Assembly: GCA_963678705.1 (NCBI GenBank)
Contig: OY783214.1
Location: 1,736,001 to 1,800,000, forward strand
From: Panorpa germanica
Taxonomy: Eukaryota; Arthropoda; Insecta; Mecoptera; Panorpidae
Length of the DNA: 64,000 nucleotides
Direction of reading: 5' to 3'
Every line of letters begins with the position of its first letter. Within the stretch, counting starts at the first letter, position 1. Of this stretch, positions 57,918-64,000 are shown one piece after another. Made by a program: the position numbers and the translations under genes. Under the pieces are notes generated by a model. It saw only the letters and a list, made by a program, of their open reading frames with translations, was not told the DNA's origin and ran no database searches.

Positions 57918-58287
57918 ATGAGCAAACAGTTAGGTAAGTTAATTTTTAATACTTTTTAGATAATTTTAATTTAGTTATAATAATAACAGTTTTAAATGTC
58001 AACAGAATATTGCTGTGCATATCTGTATTCCGATGATACATTGGATTATACGTGTCCAACAATAGTTCATCCTGGAGTACAAGTAAGTTCTACTTCTTTG
58101 TGCGATTGATTGTAACAACTACCACCTTGCAGAAAGAATCTTGAGACAATAATTTTTATGAGTGTTTTATTAAAAATAATATAAATAACCATATTGATTT
58201 AAATAATAATTTTAGTCATATATCATCAAAAATAAACTTGGAACTGTTGGAACAAGAAATAAAAATTTTGTGCATAGACTTTTTTAA
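57918..58287 (+). CDS. Predicted small three-exon gene, unknown function
   Basis: ATG at 57918; exon 1 ends at 57933 before GTAAGT. Exon 2 is 58006-58082, bounded by AACAG and GTAAGT; exon 3 is 58216-58287, after TTTTAG, ending TAA. The frame stays open across both junctions, giving 54 codons, and both introns have good consensus sites, which is unlikely by chance for such short exons. An alternative acceptor (CTTGCAG, 58132) would end the protein after three more codons. The product has paired Cys and an acidic patch (YCCAYLYSDDTLDY) and a basic C-terminus. I recognise no family. Confidence 0.4.
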
Positions 58288-58312
58288 AATTAAATTATAC
58301 AATAACGCTCAA

Positions 58313-58314
<2 letters not shown>

Positions 58315-58369
<55 letters not shown>
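58315..58369. repeat. (TA)n microsatellite just upstream of a coding region
   Basis: About 55 bp of TA ending about 10 bases before the ATG at 58380. It may lie in a promoter or 5' UTR. Confidence 0.9.
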
Positions 58370-58370
<1 letters not shown>

Positions 58371-58379
58371 CTTATCAAA

Positions 58380-59303
58380 ATGGAATCGATTTTTGATTTG
58401 GAAGATTTATTATTTGTAAAAAATATTCATATTGATGATAGCGAGCTATTAAATTTAGATATTAACCCTTCGCTTTTTGATGAAGATTTTTCATTACCTG
58501 AGTTATTAAATTCAGATATTCATATTGATGATAGCGAGCTATTAAATTTAGATATTGATCCTTCGCTTTTTGATGAATATTTTTCATTACCTGAGTTATT
58601 AAATTCAGATATTCATATTGATGATAGCGAGCTATTAAATTTAGATATTGATCCTTCGCTTTTTGATGAAGATTTTTCATTACCTGAGTTATTTAATTCA
58701 GATATTGAGATACAGAATATGTCTGAAATTACAACTTCTTTAAACAATGAGGAGGATTTTAATACAAATTTGACTCCTTCTAAATTGACTGCAGTTCCAT
58801 TTTTATTTAATGAAGCACCTATGTTATTAAAAAAAGATATGTATTTTATCAAAATAGGTTTAAATTGTATTAATCAGTTTGAACCAGAAATTTACATATA
58901 TAATAAATATAATTTTGGACTAAAGTTAAGTTTATGTGATTATTTTGAGCTTATAGAGCATATTAAGCAATTGATTAATATGTTTAATGGTCAATTGGTA
59001 ATACCATCGAATATATTAATAGGAACAAACTATAAAATAAATATCTTTAATCCAAATAGTATTGCAATTATTTCAAATTGTAAAACTCAAATATCAGTAT
59101 TTTTAAATATTTTTGATTTAATACATTTCTTATCCTTAAATGATTATATTAATGCTATTGGTGTGGAAATGATAGAATTATTAGAGAGTGCTAGTGAAGT
59201 TATTGAAATATTAGACTCTGACGATGAAATTGTAGAGGTGTTAGACTCTGATGACGAAATTGTAGAGGTGTTAGACTCTGATGACGAAATTGTAAAAGTA
59301 TAA
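58380..59303 (+). CDS. Acidic repeat protein with tandem SUMO-interaction-like motifs, unknown family
   Basis: 307 codons, intronless, very AT-rich. Residues about 15-110 are three tandem copies of a 32-residue unit (HIDDSELLNLDIDPSLFDE...SLPELLNSDI): acidic and leucine-rich, like a transactivation region. Residues about 150-265 form a hydrophobic, Ile/Asn-rich domain (EIYIYNKYNFGLKLSL; INIFNPNSIAII). The C-terminus has VIEILDSDDE, then IVEVLDSDDE twice and a partial fourth unit; a hydrophobic core followed by acidic residues is the form of a SUMO-interacting motif. No signal peptide. The middle domain resembles the frame at 59469. A viral or transposon origin is possible, but nothing identifies one. 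Confidence 0.6.
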   Translation: MESIFDLEDLLFVKNIHIDDSELLNLDINPSLFDEDFSLPELLNSDIHIDDSELLNLDIDPSLFDEYFSLPELLNSDIHIDDSELLNLDIDPSLFDEDFSLPELFNSDIEIQNMSEITTSLNNEEDFNTNLTPSKLTAVPFLFNEAPMLLKKDMYFIKIGLNCINQFEPEIYIYNKYNFGLKLSLCDYFELIEHIKQLINMFNGQLVIPSNILIGTNYKINIFNPNSIAIISNCKTQISVFLNIFDLIHFLSLNDYINAIGVEMIELLESASEVIEILDSDDEIVEVLDSDDEIVEVLDSDDEIVKV

Positions 59304-59410
59304 CATAGTGATTAATGTATATTTTTTATGTAAAATTATATAAATAAATGAACTTTTAAAAGCAATTGTTATTTATATTTTGATTTTGAAACTGAAATAT
59401 ATAATTTAAA

Positions 59411-59762
59411 ATGGATAACGGTTGTAAGATTATTAAGCATATAAGAACAATTATTGAACTGAAAAGTAATGCATTTAAGGTTGGGTTTTGAAATAAGTTT
59501 TAATTTTAATAAATATTTTAAACATAATATATATATACCAAATAAATTTAATTTAGGCATTGATTTAAAGTTAAATTGTGGATTACAGTGTCATTTGTTA
59601 ATAGATTTAAATATGTTTAATCAATTTAAATTCTTTGATGAAATTATAATCAATCAGAATAATTTCTGTGAAACTTTTAGAGCCGGGTTACTTTTTATAT
59701 CTGAATTTGGAGACCCTGGATATGAGAGCCAAGACTCACTTGATTGGATTCTTAATGATTAA
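59411..59762 (+). pseudogene. Truncated paralogue of the preceding gene, frameshifted
   Basis: ATG at 59411 opens 26 codons to a stop; an overlapping frame from 59469 continues for 97 codons (FNKYFKHNIYIPNKFNLGID ... DSLDWILND). NIYIPNKFNLGIDLKL lines up with EIYIYNKYNFGLKLSL of the upstream protein, and the following leucine/Asn-rich part also matches loosely. A single frameshift near 59480 would explain both pieces. The N-terminal acidic repeats and C-terminal motif repeats of the paralogue are absent. Alternatively the 97-codon frame is a gene of its own. Confidence 0.4.
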
Positions 59763-60069
59763 TTTTATTGCACTAATTACTAATAGATTGTAAATTTTGT
59801 TGTACATAGAAAATATATCCAAATAAGGATAATTCATAAAGTATAAGGGTGCTAATTCATCCATTGAATTTACATGACTTGAACAATATGAATACAAAAT
59901 TGCATGACTTAACCAAATATGGGCACAAAATTTTTATAGTACACTTTTATAGAAATTAAGACATAGTACATAAACCTATTACCAAACAGTTTAACTCGGT
60001 CTCGGTTTGATTCGGTCAAGTTCGTCGATTCTCGCCATTTGCTATTTCATTTGACAGTTGTTACATTGT
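59763..60069. other. Non-coding; includes the end of a MITE related to 42494-43130
   Basis: 59937-59985 repeats the last 45-50 bp of the MITE at 42494-43130 with a few changes (TAAACCTATTAC against CAAGCCCATTAC). The rest of that MITE is not present nearby, so this is either a fragment or the right terminus of a larger related element covering the gene cluster to the left. No other feature seen. Confidence 0.5.
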
Positions 60070-61006
60070 TTCGTTCCATACACTTATAAAAAATAGTTTT
60101 AGATACATTCTTTTATCTCAAGTTATATTTAAATAATAAATATATATAATAAAATATTATATTCTTGTCTGAGCGACACAAATATATAATGAATTTTTAT
60201 AAATTATTGAAATAGTTACGATAGATGTGTAAATATCTCTTATTGTATTGCAATATATTGTTGTAAAATTGTGTCGTTTTGTCGTTCTGGAGGAGATTAC
60301 TCAGCTTACTAGTACATTCTGCAGGGATGCTAGCTTCTGGTAGTAGATTCTTCAGTTGACGACTTCCAACACCAATTACAGTAGTAATCGAATATCTTTC
60401 TTAAGATGATTAATAAGGATTCTTGTTCAGACGGTGTATTGTTGCAATTAGAGAATACTTGAGCGGTCTAAAGTAACCTCGTTGCGACATGCGACGGTTG
60501 AACAATTAGTATCTTTTTATTACTATTAATACAAACACTTTTATTAAAATATATCATTTATTCGTTGTAATATTATATCTGCTTACTTAATTACAATAGT
60601 ATTTTATTAGATTAACGAAGATGACAGATATAAAACAAAATGTAATTCTATAGTGTTATAATTTAATTAATAGTTGAAATGTGCTCACTATTCAATACGT
60701 ACGAAGTTGCGAATAGTAATGCTTGCTTTGAGACTCAGGAGAAGACTGGCTTTCAGCGTCTTGTGCAATTTAATATATAATAATTTATTTCACATCACAG
60801 AACGCCAATACTGAATTACCAGCATTAAATCAATATTAATCTCCACAAACCAGAGACAATATTTATAAGCGCTAAACTTAAATAATTATTCTTTACAATC
60901 TTAATACTAATACAAAAACTGTTTACATAATATAATTCTATTACATAATTAACATTTAATATCATTAAAAATAAAAGGTAAGTGCGACATATGCGTACTT
61001 ACAACA
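60070..61006 (-). repeat. 3' LTR of the right-hand gypsy element (left end approximate)
   Basis: On the minus strand TGTTGTAAGTACGCATATG starts at 61006, after a purine-rich tract. The segment has no ORF and includes AATAAA-like and A/T-rich signals near 60130. The left end could not be placed; the second LTR lies outside the window. Confidence 0.5.
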
Positions 61007-61291
61007 CTCCTCAACCAAAGAAAAGGAACGCATATAAAACAAAACATATGCGTTTCTGCTCTAAGGAAAAGAAAAAGGAAAAATTGTGATAGGGGAGATG
61101 TCGTACATATCACAACACCCCCTTTCAAAAAAAAAGGGACACGTATAAAAACAAAATATACGAGTTACAATTCTAGAAAAAAACAAAAAGAGAAGCAAAG
61201 TGTCGACAACGATTCTGATCCCATCGTATAGAGTTAACACTGCTCCACAAAACAATCATCCCTGACAAAATCCATTTCATTCGTCAAGTTT
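61007..61291 (-). promoter_or_regulatory. Untranslated 3' region with two polypurine-tract/LTR-start-like units
   Basis: Between the pol stop and the LTR the minus strand has two similar units: a purine run ending GAAAGGGGG followed by TGTTGTGATATG (about 61100-61135), and a purine run ending TTGAGGAG followed by TGTTGTAAGTACG (61006-61016). Either could prime plus-strand synthesis. The first unit also has an inverted pair, TTGTGATA and TATCACAA. Confidence 0.5.
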
Positions 61292-64000
61292 TTATTCATT
61301 GGTACAAAATCTCTTCAACCTATTATTATGAACTACCGTATGTTTTTTACCAATTAGTATTTCTGTATTAACAGGGGATATAATTTTAGTAACTTTATAC
61401 GGTCCTACGTATAAGGGTAAAAGTTTTTTTGACTGTCCTTTAGTTGGTAACTGTTCATTTCTTAATAAAACTAGTTCGTTTACTTCAGGTGTGAAAAGAG
61501 AATTGACCCTTTTATCAAAATATAATTTTGTTTTTTCTTTGCTTTTAACCAAGTTATTTATAGCAAGTTCCCTCGCTACTTGTAACCTGTGTTTGAGTTC
61601 TACTATAAAATTATTATAAGTATTTACCTCAATTGGTTCTTTATAAAAAATTGAAGGCAGATTTGCCTTATGTCCATAAATTAGTTCGAAAGGAGTAAAA
61701 CCGGTCGCTGTATGCGGAGTTGTGTTATACACGAACATTGCATAGGGAATCCAATTTATCCAATCATCCTGCTTTTTACAAAAATTCCTTAGATACTCGG
61801 CAAGGGTTCTATGAACTCTTTCTAAGGCACCGTTGGTTGCTGGTCTAAATGCTGTTGTTTTTAATTGTTTAATTTTTAACAATTTGCATATATCTTTAAA
61901 AATTTTTGACATGAAATTTGTTCCTTGGTCTGTTAAGATCATATTAGGAACTCCGTACCTACAAATAACGTTAGTTACTAATGCTTTCGCGACAGTATTT
62001 GCCTCCTGGTTTATAATAGGAATAGCTTCCGTAAATTTAGTAAGGTCATCCTGTATTGTTAGTAAGTATTTGTATTTGTCGTCGTCGTCTTTCTTGGGAA
62101 GATATACTATGTCCAAAGCCAACCTTTCGAAACTATGTTTCGAAGTCGATGTAATTGTTAATGGGCATTTATTTAATTTGCACACTTTATTCTTTTGACA
62201 TGATACACATTGTCTAATAAAATTTTTAACTTTTCTAATCATACTTGGAAATTTAAAGTGTGATTTTAATCGTTTAATTGTTTTAGAAACTCCTAAGTGG
62301 CCTGCTGTGGGATTAACATGAAATTCCGAAATTACATTGTTTATTAACTCAGGGTCACTAATTTTAAGTATATTGTCATTATAAATGTGTACTATTATAT
62401 TTGTTTTATCAAAGATATGTCTGATCATAGTTCGTAACTGGGCAAAATCTAATTTACTTAGTTCAGACTCGAACCTGTTCATAGCTATGTTAGTAATTTT
62501 GTGTAAAGTACAAAAGTTTTTCAGATTCACTAATGCCAAAAATATTTCTTTATAATTTGGTAGATTAAAATGAAATTCCTTAATTATTAAACAGATAATA
62601 AATCTAGTATCAATTTCAACATATGCAATTTCTGATACTTCTTTTTCTTGTATTAGAAATGCATTGATACTACTAAATTTATTGATTAATTCAGGAGAAT
62701 TTCCAATTGAATTTTTAAAATCTTTTGATACAAAATCTACTAATGAAAATGACGTCGGTGCGTCATATAAACTTTTATCATGTTCAATTACTTTATTGTT
62801 TATGATAATTTTATTTTTAATTATTTCTAAATAATTTTCGTATGTGACATCCATTGTTTCAACCTGAAGTGAGTATACGCGACTTAGGGCATCTACGTGT
62901 GGAATCGAACTACCTGGTCTATATATTACTTCGTAATTATATTCCTCTAGTTTTATCCGCCAACGCATAAGTCTAGAACTCGGGTCCTTAATACTCATTA
63001 ACCAAGTCAAGGCTTGATGGTCTGTTACGATACTAAAAAACTTTCCATAGAGATAGGGTCTAAAATGAGCCACAGCCCATACTACTGCTAATAACTCACG
63101 TTCAGTAGTTGTGTAATTTTGTTGTGCCTTATTTAGAGTTCTTGAAGCATATGCTATTGGGTGGCTTTCCTTAATAGTACCTTGTGAAAGGACTGCACCT
63201 ATAGCATATTTACTTGCATCCGTGGTTACAACGAAATTTTTACTAAAGTCCGGGTATTGCAAAACAGGTGATATGGTTAATTTATTTTTTAAAGTTTTAA
63301 ATGATTCGTCGCATTGGTCTGACCATTCTAATACTTTAACATTACTGTTTGCTGCATTATATAGTGGTTTGGCTATCTCTGCGTAATGCGGTATATGTCG
63401 GCGATAATAACCAGACATACCCAAAAATGTTTTAATTTGTTTAGGACTGTTTGGAATGGGGAAATTCTTTATTGCTTCTACTTTAGAAGGATCTGGTAGA
63501 ATACCTGTTTCATTAATAACGTGACCTAAATAAATCAAATCTTTATGTAGAAAGTTACATTTGGATGGTTGGAGCTTCAAATTATGTTCCCGTAATTTAG
63601 AAAAAACGTTTTTTAATCTTTGGTTGTGCTCAGAAATGTTTTTTCCAAAAATGACTACATCGTCCAGATAGATTAAGCAATCTATTCCTTGCAAACCTGT
63701 GAGAACGTGAGACATAAGTCTCTGAAACATGGGGGGGGCTCCTTTAAGTCCGAATGGCATTCTTACAAATTGATAGTGTTTAAAGTTCGCACTAAATGCT
63801 GTTTTCTCTTTATCTTCGGGAAGCATAGGGACCTGGTGAAAACCGCTTGCTAAGTCAAGGGTAGAGAAAAATTTTGCACCACTAAGTTGGTCCAGTATAT
63901 CATGTATAAGAGGCAAAGGATAGGCGTCACTTGTTGTCTGCTCGTTAAGTTTACGGAAATCGACTACTACGCGGAATTGTTTATTACCTAACGCATCTGG
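61292..64000 (-). CDS. Ty3/gypsy Pol (RT, RNase H, integrase), partial, open to the window edge
   Basis: Open from the right edge (64000) to the stop at 61292, about 902 codons. In order: RT (VVVDFRKLNEQ, LDLASGFHQVPM, MPFGLKGAPPMFQRLM, catalytic YLDD), RNase H (TTDASKYAIGAVLSQG; TTERELLAVVWAVAHF), zinc-binding HHCC (GHLGVSK...CVSCQKNK), integrase core with D, D and E in LALDIVYLP, LTDQGTNF and NGALERVHRTL, and a GPY/F-type tail (YVGPYKVTKI) ending HNNRLKRFC. Every catalytic residue is present and there is no stop, so this may be a functional copy; gag, protease and the 5' LTR are outside the window. Fits the mdg1/412-like branch only tentatively. Confidence 0.93.
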   Translation of the reverse strand, partial: PDALGNKQFRVVVDFRKLNEQTTSDAYPLPLIHDILDQLSGAKFFSTLDLASGFHQVPMLPEDKEKTAFSANFKHYQFVRMPFGLKGAPPMFQRLMSHVLTGLQGIDCLIYLDDVVIFGKNISEHNQRLKNVFSKLREHNLKLQPSKCNFLHKDLIYLGHVINETGILPDPSKVEAIKNFPIPNSPKQIKTFLGMSGYYRRHIPHYAEIAKPLYNAANSNVKVLEWSDQCDESFKTLKNKLTISPVLQYPDFSKNFVVTTDASKYAIGAVLSQGTIKESHPIAYASRTLNKAQQNYTTTERELLAVVWAVAHFRPYLYGKFFSIVTDHQALTWLMSIKDPSSRLMRWRIKLEEYNYEVIYRPGSSIPHVDALSRVYSLQVETMDVTYENYLEIIKNKIIINNKVIEHDKSLYDAPTSFSLVDFVSKDFKNSIGNSPELINKFSSINAFLIQEKEVSEIAYVEIDTRFIICLIIKEFHFNLPNYKEIFLALVNLKNFCTLHKITNIAMNRFESELSKLDFAQLRTMIRHIFDKTNIIVHIYNDNILKISDPELINNVISEFHVNPTAGHLGVSKTIKRLKSHFKFPSMIRKVKNFIRQCVSCQKNKVCKLNKCPLTITSTSKHSFERLALDIVYLPKKDDDDKYKYLLTIQDDLTKFTEAIPIINQEANTVAKALVTNVICRYGVPNMILTDQGTNFMSKIFKDICKLLKIKQLKTTAFRPATNGALERVHRTLAEYLRNFCKKQDDWINWIPYAMFVYNTTPHTATGFTPFELIYGHKANLPSIFYKEPIEVNTYNNFIVELKHRLQVARELAINNLVKSKEKTKLYFDKRVNSLFTPEVNELVLLRNEQLPTKGQSKKLLPLYVGPYKVTKIISPVNTEILIGKKHTVVHNNRLKRFCTNE

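Noticed and set aside
57133-59985. Naming the gene cluster a densovirus-like or other viral integration
   Set aside because: Small genes, TATA boxes and palindromes are suggestive, but no replication or capsid domain is visible, so no virus family can be supported.

Overview
The window is AT-rich eukaryotic DNA, almost certainly from an insect, and nearly all of it is nested transposable elements. The evidence is the repertoire: non-LTR retrotransposons of the I, Jockey and R1-like groups, Ty3/gypsy elements (one with env-like remnants), a mariner, Helitrons with CTAG/hairpin ends, TTAA-site DNA transposons and long (TA)n microsatellites. There is no prokaryotic gene organisation. Hemiptera or Hymenoptera would fit, but the sequence alone does not decide.

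Layout. 1-1160: 5' tip of an I-type LINE, then a Ty3/gypsy LTR with a tRNA-Pro-like primer site. 1260-3890: decayed gypsy pol (-). 5195-7386: decayed LINE (+). 7490-8470: LTR-like sequence split by a TTAA MITE. 8690-13500: gypsy gag-pro and integrase-tail relics (-), split by a Helitron that contains a Tc1/mariner-type transposon that contains a mariner. 13761-13961: the only candidate host exon. 14265-14410: fragment of a gypsy LTR whose continuation lies at about 43800; the 29 kb between is nested insertions.

Those insertions are: Helitron 14411-21178, containing a 3.6-kb long-TIR element that carries a FEN1/XPG-like PIN nuclease with a CXC domain (14572-18129) and, abutting it, a TTAA-flanked Kolobok-like element with transposase and DnaQ-type exonuclease relics (18134-20536); a second Helitron (21179-25591) joined tip to tip to the first; two almost identical R1-like LINE copies and a third LINE between (TA)n tracts (25592-34782); and a young, internally deleted gypsy element (34783-43734) interrupted by a full-length Jockey LINE and a MITE.

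43735-55801: an env-bearing gypsy element (-) whose reverse transcriptase is split by an intact, probably young I-clade LINE (47932-53695) with a 12-bp target duplication. 55970-57132: 5'-truncated R1-like copy (-). 57133-59985: an uncharacterised cluster of small AT-rich genes with spliced exons, acidic repeats and SUMO-interaction-like motifs. 60070-64000: 3' half of an open gypsy element (-) running off the right edge.

The genes do not form a pathway; each serves its own element. The least explained parts are the PIN/CXC long-TIR element with its exonuclease-bearing neighbour, and the 57-60 kb gene cluster.
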